Shown here: one piece after another, positions 37,879 to 47,735 of the stretch
Layout: every line of letters begins with the position of its first letter
How positions within the stretch are numbered: position 1 is the first letter of the stretch
Assembly (NCBI RefSeq): GCF_014643455.1
Contig: NZ_BMJM01000001.1
Span: forward strand, 112,122 to 176,121
Length of the DNA: 64,000 nucleotides
From: Sandarakinorhabdus glacialis
GTDB lineage: Bacteria; Pseudomonadota; Alphaproteobacteria; Sphingomonadales; Sphingomonadaceae
Direction of reading: 5' to 3'
Notes under the pieces: generated by a model
Seen by the model: only the letters and a program-made list of their open reading frames with translations
What the model was told of the DNA's origin: nothing
Database searches by the model: none
Position numbers and translations under genes: made by a program

Positions 37879-38246
37879 CGCTTTATTTCACCCAGGACCA
37901 TGAATGGCTCGACGTCTCGGGCACATCGGCAACGGTCGGCATCACCGACTACGCCCAGGGCCAATTGGGTGACGTCGTCTTCGTCGAAGTCCCCGCCGCC
38001 GGCACTGTCGTCGCAAAAGGCAAGGAAGCCGCCGTTGTCGAATCGGTAAAGGCCGCCTCCGACGTCTATTCCCCCGTCTCCGGCACCGTCACCGAGCCCA
38101 ACCCCGCCCTCGCGGAAGACCCCTCGCTGGTCAACACCGCACCCGAAGCCGGCGGCTGGTTCTTCAAGCTCACCCTGTCCGACGCCGCCGAGCTCGAAGG
38201 CCTGATGGACGAAACCGCCTACAAGACCTGGCTCGCCACGCTCTGA
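37875..38246 (+). CDS. gcvH: Glycine cleavage system H protein
   Basis: The 123-residue lipoyl carrier shuttles the aminomethyl group between P and T proteins. It has [24 protein letters not shown] and the lipoylated Lys in [16 protein letters not shown]. Overlaps gcvT as ATGA. Confidence 0.97.
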   Translation: MTLYFTQDHEWLDVSGTSATVGITDYAQGQLGDVVFVEVPAAGTVVAKGKEAAVVESVKAASDVYSPVSGTVTEPNPALAEDPSLVNTAPEAGGWFFKLTLSDAAELEGLMDETAYKTWLATL

Positions 38247-38469
38247 TGTCACAGGGCGGCATCTCCCACTATTTTGCCGTCACCCCGGCGAAGGCCGGGG
38301 CCCATCTCCCGCACGTCCCAGAAAACGCCCGCTCTCTCAACACTGTCATCCCGGGCTCGACCCGGGACCCAGCTTCTTCCGCCGCAGCCCAAACCTTCCC
38401 CCCCGTCATCCCAGCGAAGGCTGGGATCCAGCCGCCGCGTCAAGCCCACCTCCAACAAGGCGCCCCCGC
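38247..38469. repeat. Cluster of three GTCATCCCGG-type palindromes inside the gcv operon
   Basis: Copies at 38279-38304 (CCCCGG/CCGGGG), 38345-38372 (identical to 13769-13796) and 38405-38431 (CCCAGC/GCTGGG). No gene is supported in this 220-bp gap between gcvH and the methyltransferase gene; an open frame here is repeat-coded. Confidence 0.85.
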
Positions 38470-39261
38470 ATGACGCACAGCGCCCCCACACCCCCCACCT
38501 ACGGCACCCACGCGTGGGACCCCACCCTCTACGCCGCCAACGCCAGCTTCGTCCCAGCCCTCGGCAACGCTGTCCTCACCCTCCTCGCCCCCCAACCCGG
38601 CGAGCACATCCTCGATCTCGGCTGCGGCGACGGCGTCCTGACCCAAAAACTCGCCCAATCCGGCGCCACGGTCCTCGGCATCGACCCCGACCATGCGATG
38701 ATCGCATCCGCCCGCGCCAAGGGCCTCAACGCCCACCCCGGCGACGCCCGCACCCTCACCTTCACGCAAGAATTCGACGCCGTCTTCACCAACGCCGCCC
38801 TCCACTGGGTCGGCAGCCCCCACATCGTCACCGCCGGCGTCCTCGCCGCGCTGAAACCCGGCGGCCGCTACATCGGCGAATTCGGCGGCCACGCCAACAT
38901 CGCCGCCATCCGCACCGCGCTCCGCGCCGTCCTCGGCGCCCATGGCTTCCGCACCGATCCCCCCGAAACCAGCTACTACCCCACCGCCGAAATCTTCCGC
39001 GCCGTCCTTGAATCGGGCGGCTTCCACGTCGACACTTGCGAGATAATCCCCCGCCCCACGCCCCTCCCAACCGGCATGGCGGCATGGCTGGAAACCTTCC
39101 GCGGCGGCTTCATCGACAGCGCCGGCGTCCCATCAAGCCAACACCAGCAAATCATCGACGAGGTCGTCGCCCTCCTCCGCCCCATCCTCGCCGACGAGCA
39201 TGGCAACTGGACCGCCGACTATGTCCGCATCCGCTTCGCCGCCCGAAAGCCAGCCGAATGA
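38470..39261 (+). CDS. Class I SAM-dependent methyltransferase
   Basis: The 263-residue protein has motif I ILDLGCGDGVLTQKLA, motif II IDPDHAMIASAR and the NAALHWV block seen in trans-aconitate methyltransferase and ubiquinone-type methyltransferases. The C-terminal part (ETSYYPTAEIFRAVLESGGFH ... MAAWLETFRGGFID) fits the same group. It sits between gcvH and gcvPA and is bounded by repeat clusters on both sides, which suggests a later insertion. It could use one-carbon units only indirectly; the neighbourhood is not proof of function. Confidence 0.88.
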   Translation: MTHSAPTPPTYGTHAWDPTLYAANASFVPALGNAVLTLLAPQPGEHILDLGCGDGVLTQKLAQSGATVLGIDPDHAMIASARAKGLNAHPGDARTLTFTQEFDAVFTNAALHWVGSPHIVTAGVLAALKPGGRYIGEFGGHANIAAIRTALRAVLGAHGFRTDPPETSYYPTAEIFRAVLESGGFHVDTCEIIPRPTPLPTGMAAWLETFRGGFIDSAGVPSSQHQQIIDEVVALLRPILADEHGNWTADYVRIRFAARKPAE

Positions 39262-39461
39262 CAGCAGCTCTTTCTTCCCCCCTCCCTCTTCAGGGAGGGG
39301 TCGGAGGAGGGTCCCTTCCTCCTTCCCCCCTCCCTTCTTCTCCTCCCCTCCCTTCTTCAGCCGCAGGCGACGCCTTCGCGTCAACGGAGGGGTCGGGGGT
39401 GGGTGACTCGATCCCCACGCCCCAATCCCACCAATTCAGTCCCCCACCCGGAGCCCGATAA
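39262..39461. repeat. Repeat cluster inside the gcv operon
   Basis: Several CCCCTCCCTTCTTC/AGGGAGGGGTCGG units, and a variant that reads TCAGCCGCAGGCGACGCC then TTCGCGTCAACGGAGGGG. That variant also occurs at 61030-61094. No gene is supported here. gcvPA begins right after. Confidence 0.85.
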
Positions 39462-40829
39462 ATGCGCTACCTCCCCCTGACCCAACCCGACCGCGAAGCC
39501 ATGCTCACCGTCATCGGCGCCCAGGACATCGACGCCCTCTTCGCCGACGTCCCCGAATCCGCTCGGCTCACAGCCCCCATTGCCGGCCTCCCCAACCACT
39601 CCCCCGAAATGCACGTCGAGCGCGCCCTCGGCGTCATGGCCGCAAAGAACCTCTCCGCCGGCACCGTGCCCTTCTTCGTCGGCGGCGGTGCCTACAAGCA
39701 CCACGTTCCCGCCACCGTTGACGCCATCATCCAGCGCGGCGAATTCCTCACCGCCTACACCCCTTACCAACCCGAAATCGCCCAAGGCACTCTCCAGGTC
39801 CTGTTCGAATTCCAGTCGCAGGTCGCCCGCCTGCTCGGCATGGATGTCGCCAACGCCAGTATGTACGACGGCTCGACCGCGATGACCGAGGCGGTCTTCA
39901 TGGCGCGCCGCGTCACCCGTCGCAGCAAGGCGCTGGTCTCCGCCGGCGTCCACCCACATTACGTCGGCGTCCTCAAAACCCTGACCCGCTTCACCGACGA
40001 CGAAATCGCCACCAGCACGCCCGACCTCACCCCCGGCAAGCCCGGCGACGATCTGGACGCGCTCATCGCCGCTATCGACGCGCAGACCTCGTGCGTCATC
40101 GTCCAGAATCCCAACATCTTCGGCCACATCGCCGACCTCGCCCCCTTGGCCGACGCCTGCCACAAGGCCGGCGCGCTGCTGATCACCGTCGTCACCGAGG
40201 TCGTCTCACTCGGCGCGATCAAGTCCCCCGGCGAGATGGGCGCCGACATCGTCGTCGGCGAAGGCCAGTCGATCGGCAATGGCCTCAACTTCGGCGGTCC
40301 CTACCTCGGGCTGTTCGCCTGCCGCGACAAGCATGTCCGCCAGATGCCGGGCCGCCTGTGCGGGGAAACCGTCGACGCCGACGGCAAGCGCGGCTTCGTG
40401 CTCACCCTCTCCACCCGCGAGCAACACATTCGCCGCGAAAAGGCGACGAGCAACATCTGCACCAACTCCGGCCTGTGCGCGCTGGCCTTCAGCGTCCATT
40501 TGACCCTGCTCGGCGAAAAGGGCCTACGCAACCTCGCCGGCCTCAACCACGCCCGCGCCGTCCAGCTTGCCGAGCGCCTCGGCCGCATCCCCGGCGTCGA
40601 GCTGATCACCACCAGCTTCTTCAACGAGTTCGCGTTGAAGCTGCCGACCGAAGCGCGCTCGGTCATCCGCAAGCTCGCCGAACGGCAGATCCTCGGCGGC
40701 ATCTCGATGGGCCGCCTCTACCCGGGCATCGCGGCCCTCGAGAACGGCATGATCATCGCCGTCACCGAGACCGCCACCGACGAAGATTTCGACGCATTTG
40801 AAGACGCCCTTGACGAGGTGCTGGCATGA
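39462..40829 (+). CDS. gcvPA: Glycine dehydrogenase (decarboxylating) subunit 1
   Basis: The 455-residue N-terminal half of the split P-protein, which decarboxylates glycine. Blocks: [49 protein letters not shown] and the [15 protein letters not shown] [14 protein letters not shown] near the end. It overlaps gcvPB by 4 bp. Member of the glycine-riboswitch operon. Confidence 0.97.
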   Translation: MRYLPLTQPDREAMLTVIGAQDIDALFADVPESARLTAPIAGLPNHSPEMHVERALGVMAAKNLSAGTVPFFVGGGAYKHHVPATVDAIIQRGEFLTAYTPYQPEIAQGTLQVLFEFQSQVARLLGMDVANASMYDGSTAMTEAVFMARRVTRRSKALVSAGVHPHYVGVLKTLTRFTDDEIATSTPDLTPGKPGDDLDALIAAIDAQTSCVIVQNPNIFGHIADLAPLADACHKAGALLITVVTEVVSLGAIKSPGEMGADIVVGEGQSIGNGLNFGGPYLGLFACRDKHVRQMPGRLCGETVDADGKRGFVLTLSTREQHIRREKATSNICTNSGLCALAFSVHLTLLGEKGLRNLAGLNHARAVQLAERLGRIPGVELITTSFFNEFALKLPTEARSVIRKLAERQILGGISMGRLYPGIAALENGMIIAVTETATDEDFDAFEDALDEVLA

Positions 40830-42412
40830 ACACTCCCCAAAATCCTTCTCCGATGAACTCCGTCGGCCGCGTAACGCGCATCGCTGGCACCGGCGCCGTA
40901 ACCGAAACCTACACCGGCAACCGCGGCCTGATGCTCGAGGAGCCCTTGCTCTTCGAACGCGGCGCGCTTGATCGCTGCGGCGTGGATCTCCCCGAAATCC
41001 CGGTCGTCCAGGATCGCCTCGCCGGCCTCGGCCGCGCCGACCCCATCGGGTTGCCCGGGCTGTCGGAACCCGAAACCGTCCGCCACTACACCCGCCTGTC
41101 GCGCCAGAACTACGGCATCGATCTCGGCATCTTCCCGCTGGGTTCGTGCACGATGAAGCACAACCCGCGCCTTAATGAAAAAATGGCACGGCTGCCGGGC
41201 TTCGCCGACATTCACCCGCTGCAACCCCAGTCGACCGTCCAGGGCGCGCTCCAGCTCATCGACACGCTCGCCACCTGGCTCAAGACGCTGACGGGAATGC
41301 CCGAAGTCGCGATGAGCCCCAAGGCCGGGGCCCATGGTGAACTTTGCGGCATGCTCGCCATCCGCGCCGCGCTCGAAGCTCGCGGCGACGCCCGCTCGGT
41401 GGTGTTGGTCCCCGAATCGGCCCACGGCACCAACCCGGCGACGGCCGCATTCTGTGGTTACGCCGTCGAAAACATCCCCGCCAACGCGCGCGGCCGTGTC
41501 GACACCGAAGCGCTCAAGGCGCGCCTCGGGCCGGATGTCGCGGCGGTGATGATCACCAACCCCAACACCTGCGGGCTGTTCGAACCCGACATGATCGACA
41601 TCTGCGCCGCGGTCCATGCGGCGGGGGCCTTCGTCTATTGCGACGGTGCCAACTTCAACGCCATCGTCGGCCGCGTCCGCCCCGGCGACCTCGGCATCGA
41701 TGCCATGCACATCAATCTTCACAAGACCTTCTCCACCCCCCACGGCGGCGGCGGGCCAGGTTCAGGCCCGGTGGTATTCTCCGATGCCCTCGCACCGTTC
41801 GCGCCGCTGCCGTTCGTCCGCAAGACCAAGGACGGCTTCGAACTCGTCGAGGAAATGCAGGCCCGCAACAGCAAGGACCACGATCGCAGCTTCGGCCGCA
41901 TGGTCGCCTTCCACGGCCAGATGGGCATGTTCGTCCGGGCGCTGGCGTACATGATGAGCCACGGCGCCGACGGTCTGCGCCAGGTCGCCGAGGACGCCGT
42001 CCTAAACGCCAACTACATCCTCGCCAGCCTCAAGGACGTCTATACCGCGCCCTTCGCCGCCTCGGGACCGTGCATGCACGAGGCGCTGTTCTCCGACGAC
42101 TTCCTCGCCGGAACCGGGCTGACGACCCTGGACCTCGCCAAGGCCATGATCGACGAGGGGTTCCACCCGATGACGATGTATTTCCCATTGGTGGTCCACG
42201 GCGCCATGCTGGTCGAACCGACCGAGACCGAATCGAAAGCCAGCCTCGACCAGCTCATCGGTGCGATGCGATCGATCGCCGAAAAGATGCTCGCCGATCC
42301 GGATGCGTGGCGGACCTCCCCGCACCTCGCCCCGCGCCGCCGCCTCGATGAAACCGGCGCGGCACGCAAGCCGATCCTCAATTTCAAGGACCTCGAAACC
42401 GCCGCCGCCTGA
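40826..42412 (+). CDS. gcvPB: Glycine dehydrogenase (decarboxylating) subunit 2
   Basis: The 528-residue C-terminal half of the split P-protein carries the PLP lysine in [18 protein letters not shown] and the [20 protein letters not shown] block. It pairs with gcvPA. The C-terminus ([14 protein letters not shown]) is normal. Only the L-protein (dihydrolipoyl dehydrogenase) of the system is missing from the window, as usual since it is shared. Confidence 0.97.
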   Translation: MNTPQNPSPMNSVGRVTRIAGTGAVTETYTGNRGLMLEEPLLFERGALDRCGVDLPEIPVVQDRLAGLGRADPIGLPGLSEPETVRHYTRLSRQNYGIDLGIFPLGSCTMKHNPRLNEKMARLPGFADIHPLQPQSTVQGALQLIDTLATWLKTLTGMPEVAMSPKAGAHGELCGMLAIRAALEARGDARSVVLVPESAHGTNPATAAFCGYAVENIPANARGRVDTEALKARLGPDVAAVMITNPNTCGLFEPDMIDICAAVHAAGAFVYCDGANFNAIVGRVRPGDLGIDAMHINLHKTFSTPHGGGGPGSGPVVFSDALAPFAPLPFVRKTKDGFELVEEMQARNSKDHDRSFGRMVAFHGQMGMFVRALAYMMSHGADGLRQVAEDAVLNANYILASLKDVYTAPFAASGPCMHEALFSDDFLAGTGLTTLDLAKAMIDEGFHPMTMYFPLVVHGAMLVEPTETESKASLDQLIGAMRSIAEKMLADPDAWRTSPHLAPRRRLDETGAARKPILNFKDLETAAA

Positions 42413-42464
42413 AACATACCGGCCAAATACCCGCCAAATCCGGTTTCAGGGTGAAAATCGACCG

Positions 42465-42491
42465 GCGGCGGGGTGCAAAACACCCCGCCGC
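42465..42491. terminator. Strong hairpin between gcvPB and thpR
   Basis: Perfect 11-bp stem GCGGCGGGGTG (42465-42475) with CACCCCGCCGC (42481-42491), loop CAAAA. No T run on the plus strand; likely a shared stop for two convergent transcripts. Confidence 0.6.
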
Positions 42492-42507
42492 AGTCTCCCC
42501 AACACCC

Positions 42508-43035
42508 TCAAAAACCCCGATATCGCTCAACGATCCGGTAGTCGGCACCCTCGATCGTCAACCGGCTTTCCCAAAGCGCAAAACCATTCACCACGAACGG
42601 CGCAACCGGCAGCGGCACCAGCGGAAACCCCCCCACTGACCCCATCGTCCGCCCGAACCGCGCGACGGTGATATGCGGCAGGAAAGCCCGCGTTTCCAAT
42701 GGCATGCCGATCCGCAACAGCGCTTGGTCAACCCGCTTCGCCAGCTCCGCAACCGGCGCCGCCGGCGTCACCCCGACCCAAAGCGTATCGATCTGCTCCC
42801 GCCGGTCAAAAGTACCGACTCCGCCAAGCGAGATCTCAAACGGCACCACCCGAACCGATCCCAAAGCGGCAGCAATATCAGCAGCTTGGTGGCGATCCAC
42901 CTCGCCGATAAAGCGCAACGTCAAATGCAGCTGGTCGTCATTCTGCCACCGCGCCCCGGCGATGCCGCCCATCGCCGACAGCAGCGCATCCCGCACCGCA
43001 AGTGGCAGCTCGATTGCAGCGAACAACCTGATCAC
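42508..43035 (-). CDS. thpR: RNA 2',3'-cyclic phosphodiesterase
   Basis: The 175-residue protein of the 2H phosphoesterase superfamily has both HxTx motifs, HLTLRFIGEV and HITVARFGR, and begins IRLFAAIELP. It opens 2',3'-cyclic phosphates at RNA ends. Only 6 bp separate it from the upstream esterase gene stop, so the two may share a transcript. Confidence 0.93.
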   Translation of the reverse strand: MIRLFAAIELPLAVRDALLSAMGGIAGARWQNDDQLHLTLRFIGEVDRHQAADIAAALGSVRVVPFEISLGGVGTFDRREQIDTLWVGVTPAAPVAELAKRVDQALLRIGMPLETRAFLPHITVARFGRTMGSVGGFPLVPLPVAPFVVNGFALWESRLTIEGADYRIVERYRGF

Positions 43036-43041
43036 AAACGA

Positions 43042-43695
43042 TTATTTCCGATCCAGCTCACGCATCACCAGCGGCAAGATCTTGCCGACAATGACCTTCA
43101 CCCCCTTCGGCGTCGGATGCAGCCCATCCCCCAACTGCAGCCCCGGCACCGCCGCCACCCCGTCCATGAAGAACGGATAGAAAGCGACCCCGCGCTGCTT
43201 CGCCAAAGCCGGATACAAGGCATTGAACTCTTTGACGTATTTCGCCCCCAGATTTGGCTGGGCCAGCATCCCGGCAAGGATAACCCGCACCCCCGTCGCC
43301 TCGAACGCCGAAATCATCGCATCGAGGTTCGCCTTCGCCGCCGCCGGCGATTGCCCCCGCAACATGTCGTTGGCTCCAAGCTCCAGGATCACCAGATCCG
43401 GTTTGACTTTCATCCCCGCAAGAACCCACTTGACCCGCGCCTTGCCCTGCACCGTCGTGTCGCCGGAAACCCCAGCATTCACAACGACTACGTCGCGTCC
43501 CTTGGCCCTAAAGGCTGCCTGTAACTGTGGTGCAAACCCCTCGCCCGGCCGCAACTGGTACCCCGCCATCAAGCTGTCGCCGAATGCCAACACTGTCTTC
43601 GCCGCCGCCACCTGCGGCAACGAAAACAGTCCAATCGCCAACGCCAACTGGTAAACCCAAACAAAACCGCCATATCGGCGTAATACAGACGTCAT
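43042..43695 (-). CDS. TesA-like SGNH arylesterase, exported
   Basis: The 217-residue product has a signal peptide (about residues 8-31, ending AAA) and the SGNH blocks GDSLMAGY (catalytic Ser), NAGVSGDTT, ELGANDMLRG and DGLHPTPKG (Asp, His). It is a periplasmic GDSL esterase/lysophospholipase. ATG 43695 is chosen as it starts the signal peptide. Divergent from the ABC ATPase gene, the conserved tesA-ybbA-ybbP arrangement. Confidence 0.92.
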   Translation of the reverse strand: MTSVLRRYGGFVWVYQLALAIGLFSLPQVAAAKTVLAFGDSLMAGYQLRPGEGFAPQLQAAFRAKGRDVVVVNAGVSGDTTVQGKARVKWVLAGMKVKPDLVILELGANDMLRGQSPAAAKANLDAMISAFEATGVRVILAGMLAQPNLGAKYVKEFNALYPALAKQRGVAFYPFFMDGVAAVPGLQLGDGLHPTPKGVKVIVGKILPLVMRELDRK

Positions 43696-43716
43696 CTTCG
43701 ATTCTCCGGGAGCCGC

Positions 43717-44427
43717 ATGACCAGCAATATCGTGATCGACGCTCGCGATGTCACCCTCCGCTTCGGATCGGGCACTGCCGCCGTCGACGTTCTCCGCGGC
43801 GTCAGCCTGAAAGTCGAGCAAGATGAACGACTTGCGATTTTGGGACCATCGGGTTCGGGCAAATCGTCACTGATGGCGGTGCTCTCCGGCCTCGAGCGCG
43901 CCACCTCCGGCAAGGTCCTGATCGCCGGCGCCGACTTCTCCGCCCTCGACGAGGACGGCCTGGCCCGCGCCCGCCGCGGCCGCATCGGCATCGTGTTACA
44001 AGCTTTCCACTTGATCCCGACGATGACAGCCGTCGAAAACGTCGCAATACCCCTTGAACTTGCAGGCATTTCCGATCCCGAGACCAAGGCTCGCGCCGAA
44101 CTCGAACGCGTCGGCCTCGGTCATCGCATCGATCACTACCCGACCGAGCTGTCCGGCGGCGAGCAACAACGCGTCGGTCTCGCCCGCGCCATCGCCGCCC
44201 GCCCGGCGCTGATCTTTGCCGACGAACCCACTGGAAACCTTGACGAAGCCACCGGCAATTCTGTCGTCGAACTGTTGTTCGACCGCCTGACCGAAACCGG
44301 CGCAACACTAATCCTCATCACCCACGACGCCGCACTCGCCGCCCGCTGTGACCGGATCATCGAGATGAAGGACGGCCACATCATCCGCGACCAGCGGCAC
44401 TTCGCCGAACTCGCCGTTGCTGAATAG
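43717..44427 (+). CDS. ABC transporter ATP-binding protein, YbbA/LolD-like
   Basis: The 236-residue ATPase has Walker A GPSGSGKSS, the Q-loop VLQAFHLIPTMTAVEN, signature LSGGEQQRVGLARAI, Walker B ALIFADEPTGNLDEATG and the switch His. It belongs to the LolD/MacB/YbbA group and should drive the FtsX-like permease encoded 730 bp downstream. Position next to the TesA-like esterase matches the E. coli tesA-ybbA-ybbP locus. The stop is TAG. Confidence 0.93.
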   Translation: MTSNIVIDARDVTLRFGSGTAAVDVLRGVSLKVEQDERLAILGPSGSGKSSLMAVLSGLERATSGKVLIAGADFSALDEDGLARARRGRIGIVLQAFHLIPTMTAVENVAIPLELAGISDPETKARAELERVGLGHRIDHYPTELSGGEQQRVGLARAIAARPALIFADEPTGNLDEATGNSVVELLFDRLTETGATLILITHDAALAARCDRIIEMKDGHIIRDQRHFAELAVAE

Positions 44428-44441
44428 TCCGCAGCAACACC

Positions 44442-45161
44442 ATGACAATATTCGCCTATTCCGATGGCAACGCGCCGTGCGAAGGCTATATCGCCGTCCC
44501 CCCGGGCGCCGGCCCGCACCCCGCGGTTCTCATCGCCCATAATTGGGCCGGGCAATCATCGGCCGATACTGAAATCGCCGACAAGCTTGCCGCGCTCGGC
44601 TATATCGGCATCGCCATCGACGTCTACGGCAAAGGCGTGCGCGGCGGATTGACGAGCGATAACAGCGCCCTGATGGCGCCCTGGATGCAGGACCGTACGG
44701 CCCTGCGCAGTCGCCTGCTCGCCGCCGTCGAAGCCGCCGCGGCGGACGAACGGGTCGACCGGTCGCGCATCGCCATCATCGGCTATTGCTTCGGCGGCCT
44801 CTGCGCTCTTGATCTGGCACGTTCGGCAACGCCGTTGATCAAGGCCGCCGTCAGCTTTCACGGCAGTTATTCCCCCCCATCGATCGGCGAACAGCCAAAA
44901 ATCGCCGCCAAGGTGCTGGTATTGCATGGTTGGATCGATCCCATCACCCCGCCAGACGCCACCGTGGCGCTTGCTCACGAACTGGAAGCAGCAGGCGCCG
45001 ACTGGCAGATCCATGCTTATGGCCAGACCCGCCACGCCTTCACCTTCCCTGCCGCCAACAACCCCGCCGGCGGCATCGAATATGATCCCGCCTCCGACCG
45101 CAGGTCATGGAAATCGATGACCGTTTTGCTCGCCGAAGTCTTCGCCGACCCTGCCGCTTGA
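44442..45161 (+). CDS. Dienelactone hydrolase family protein
   Basis: The 239-residue alpha/beta hydrolase has the cysteine nucleophile elbow IGYCFGGLCAL, the Asp in LHGWIDPITPPD and the His in GQTRHAFTFP, the C-D-H triad of dienelactone hydrolases. It lies between the ATPase and permease genes of an ABC system, 14 bp after the first and overlapping the second by 4 bp, which is not part of the usual ybbA-ybbP locus. Substrate unknown. Confidence 0.88.
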   Translation: MTIFAYSDGNAPCEGYIAVPPGAGPHPAVLIAHNWAGQSSADTEIADKLAALGYIGIAIDVYGKGVRGGLTSDNSALMAPWMQDRTALRSRLLAAVEAAAADERVDRSRIAIIGYCFGGLCALDLARSATPLIKAAVSFHGSYSPPSIGEQPKIAAKVLVLHGWIDPITPPDATVALAHELEAAGADWQIHAYGQTRHAFTFPAANNPAGGIEYDPASDRRSWKSMTVLLAEVFADPAA

Positions 45162-47641
45162 ACCTCCCACTGCGCCTTGCCTTGCGCGAACTGCGCGGCG
45201 GGCTTGTCGGCCTGCGCCTGCTTGCCATCTGCCTGATCCTCGGCGTCGCCGCGTTGGCGGGGGTAGGGAGCCTGGCGTCTGCCATTACGCAAGGCCTTAG
45301 CGAACGCGGCCAGCTTATCCTTGGCGGCGACGTCGAGGCGTCGCTTACCAGCCGCCCGGCAAGCCCGCAGGAGCGTGCCAGGCTTGACGCCACAGGTGTC
45401 GTGTCCGAGACCGTCCGTCTGCGTGCAATGGCTGGCCGCGAGGGCAATGACGAGCGCCTGCTTGTCGAGTTGAAGGCAGTCGATGCCAAGTGGCCGCTCT
45501 ATGGACGTTTCACGATTGCGGGCGGATCGACGCTGGCACCGGGCAGCGCAGCAATCGATCCGGCGCTCGCGGACCGGCTCAAGCTCGCGCGCGGCGATCG
45601 GATTTCGATCGGCAACGCCGTCTTCACGGTTGCTGGCATCATCGGACAAGAGCCTGACAAGGCAGGAGAAGGGCTCGGGTTTGGGCCAGGGATTATCGTG
45701 CCGCTGGCGGACCTCGCGGCGACCGGCCTGCTCGAACCTGGCAGCTTGTACCGCAGTCACTATCGCATCCGGCTGCCGGCAAATGCAGCGCCCGCCGAGG
45801 TCGTCAAGGGGCTCGAGAAGGCGGCTCCCGATGTTGGATTCCAGTACCAGGATCGCAGCAACGGCGCGCCCGGTACCCGGCGTTTCGTCGATCGGCTCGG
45901 CCAGTTCCTGACGCTTGTCGGGTTGACGGCACTTGTGGTGGCGGGCGTCGGTGTCGCCGGGGGCGTCAGTGCGTATCTTGGCGGCAAGACCAAGACGATT
46001 GCGACGCTCAAAACCTTGGGAGCCGATACTGCAACGATCCGAGCAACTTACCTGTGGCAGATCGGGCTGGTAACGATCGGCGCTGTCATCATCGGGCTTG
46101 CTATCGGCGCGGCCACACCTTGGATCGTGGTACAATTCGCGGCCGATAGCTTGCCGGTGCCGCCTTCACTGCGGCCGCAATGGATGGCGCTGGTGACCGC
46201 CGGCGCATATGGGCTGCTGATCGCGCTGGCATTCGCGCTGTGGCCGCTGGCGCAGGCGGCGCGGATGCCGGCGGCGCGGTTGTTCCGCAGCATTACCGAG
46301 CGCCGCGATCGGCCGGGTGCGGCGACGATCGCCACCATGGCGGGTGCGGGCTTGACGATTGTCGGAATAACCGTGCTGAATGCGACGGACCGACTGTTTG
46401 TATTGGGTTTTGTCGGCGCGGCGCTGGGTTTGATCGCGCTGCTTTGGGCACTGGCAGCGCTGGTACGCTGGGCGGCGGCACGGGCACCGCGACCGAAGGG
46501 GACGCTGGCGCGGCTGGCGTTGTCGAACCTGCATCGGCCGGGCGCGCAGACCCGGCAGTTGATCGTCGCGCTCGGACTGGGGCTGACGTTGTTTTCGACG
46601 TTGGCAGTGATCGAGACGAACTTTTCGGGGCAGATCAATCGGACATTGCCCGACCGTGCGCCGAGCTTTTTTGTCATCGATATTCCCAACGAAGATTTGC
46701 AGCGATTTCAGGGTGTTGTCGAGAAGGCTTCGCCCGGCGCGGGACAAACGCTGGTGCCGTCGCTGCGCGGCCCGGTGACGGCGGTGAAGGGCATCCCTGT
46801 CAGCGAGCTCAATACTTCACCGGATGCGTGGATCCTGCGCGGTGATCGCGGGCTTAGCTATGCGGCTTATTTCCCGCCGAATAATGTCCTGGTCAGCGGT
46901 AAATGGTGGCCGAAGGACTATGCCGGGCCGCCGCTGATCTCACTCGATGACGAAGCCGCCAAGGCCCTCAATCTCAAGATCGGCGATGCGATCACGGTCT
47001 CGGTGCTGGGAGTCGAGGTGACGGGGACGATCGCCAATACGCGAAAGATCGACTGGCAATCGCTGGGTTTCAACTTTGCCATCCTGTTTGCGCCCGGCAC
47101 GCTGGAGGCGGCGCCGCATAGCTGGATGGCGACGCTGTCGGTGCCGGCGGCGGGAGAAAAAGGGGTTCAGGCGGCTATCGGCCGGTCGTTTCCGACCACG
47201 TCGGTGGTACGTGTGAAGGATGTTCTGGGGCAGGTCGGAGAACTTTTGCAGCAGTTGGGGAGTGCAATCCGGGCTGCGGCCTCGGTGACTGTCGCGGCGG
47301 GCATCGCGGTGCTGATCGGCGCGCTGGCGGCCGGGGCCAGGGCGCGAACTTATGACTCGGTCCTGCTCAAGATGCTCGGCGCGACCCGGCGCCAGGTGGC
47401 GCTGGCGACATTGGCCGAATATGGCGCGCTGGCGGCAATCGTGGCGGTGCTGGCGCTGGTGCTCGGGGCGGGGGCGGGCTGGTATACGGTGACGCAGGTG
47501 TTCAAGCTCGAATGGGCGCCGGAGTGGTTGCCCGTGGTTGCCACGGTCGTCGTCGGCGGGGTCGTCACGGTCGTTCTTGGGCTGGTCGGTTCGTGGCGGG
47601 CGTTGTCGGCGCGGCCTAACGTGGTGTTCCGCGATCTTTGA
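45158..47641 (+). CDS. FtsX-like ABC permease, YbbP-like
   Basis: A permease of 827 residues with the first span after NLPLRLALRELRGGLVGLRL and further spans in two groups of FtsX domains (around residues 250-400 and 720-820), the ends of both with the PNVVFRDL-type tail. Large periplasmic domains lie between. It pairs with the upstream ATPase and may extract lipids or lipoproteins or act in lysophospholipid handling. A TTG at 45158 overlapping the hydrolase stop (TTGA) is preferred; an ATG at 45107 would overlap by 55 bp. Codon composition switches from C-rich to G-rich third positions along this gene. Confidence 0.88.
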   Translation: MNLPLRLALRELRGGLVGLRLLAICLILGVAALAGVGSLASAITQGLSERGQLILGGDVEASLTSRPASPQERARLDATGVVSETVRLRAMAGREGNDERLLVELKAVDAKWPLYGRFTIAGGSTLAPGSAAIDPALADRLKLARGDRISIGNAVFTVAGIIGQEPDKAGEGLGFGPGIIVPLADLAATGLLEPGSLYRSHYRIRLPANAAPAEVVKGLEKAAPDVGFQYQDRSNGAPGTRRFVDRLGQFLTLVGLTALVVAGVGVAGGVSAYLGGKTKTIATLKTLGADTATIRATYLWQIGLVTIGAVIIGLAIGAATPWIVVQFAADSLPVPPSLRPQWMALVTAGAYGLLIALAFALWPLAQAARMPAARLFRSITERRDRPGAATIATMAGAGLTIVGITVLNATDRLFVLGFVGAALGLIALLWALAALVRWAAARAPRPKGTLARLALSNLHRPGAQTRQLIVALGLGLTLFSTLAVIETNFSGQINRTLPDRAPSFFVIDIPNEDLQRFQGVVEKASPGAGQTLVPSLRGPVTAVKGIPVSELNTSPDAWILRGDRGLSYAAYFPPNNVLVSGKWWPKDYAGPPLISLDDEAAKALNLKIGDAITVSVLGVEVTGTIANTRKIDWQSLGFNFAILFAPGTLEAAPHSWMATLSVPAAGEKGVQAAIGRSFPTTSVVRVKDVLGQVGELLQQLGSAIRAAASVTVAAGIAVLIGALAAGARARTYDSVLLKMLGATRRQVALATLAEYGALAAIVAVLALVLGAGAGWYTVTQVFKLEWAPEWLPVVATVVVGGVVTVVLGLVGSWRALSARPNVVFRDL

Positions 47642-47735
47642 TTACCATCTCGTCATCATCCGCCATTGAAGTTTTCGCAGATATCCACGATATTAATCGG
47701 GATCCCGGCGTTTGTGCCGGTGGCAGGAGGAATTG

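Noticed and set aside
38246..38473. 75-codon frame after gcvH
   Set aside because: Made almost wholly of three palindromic repeats.
45107..45157. ATG at 45107 as start of the FtsX-like permease
   Set aside because: It would overlap the hydrolase gene by 55 bp and adds an Arg-rich stretch outside the family; TTG at 45158 fits the tight operon better.
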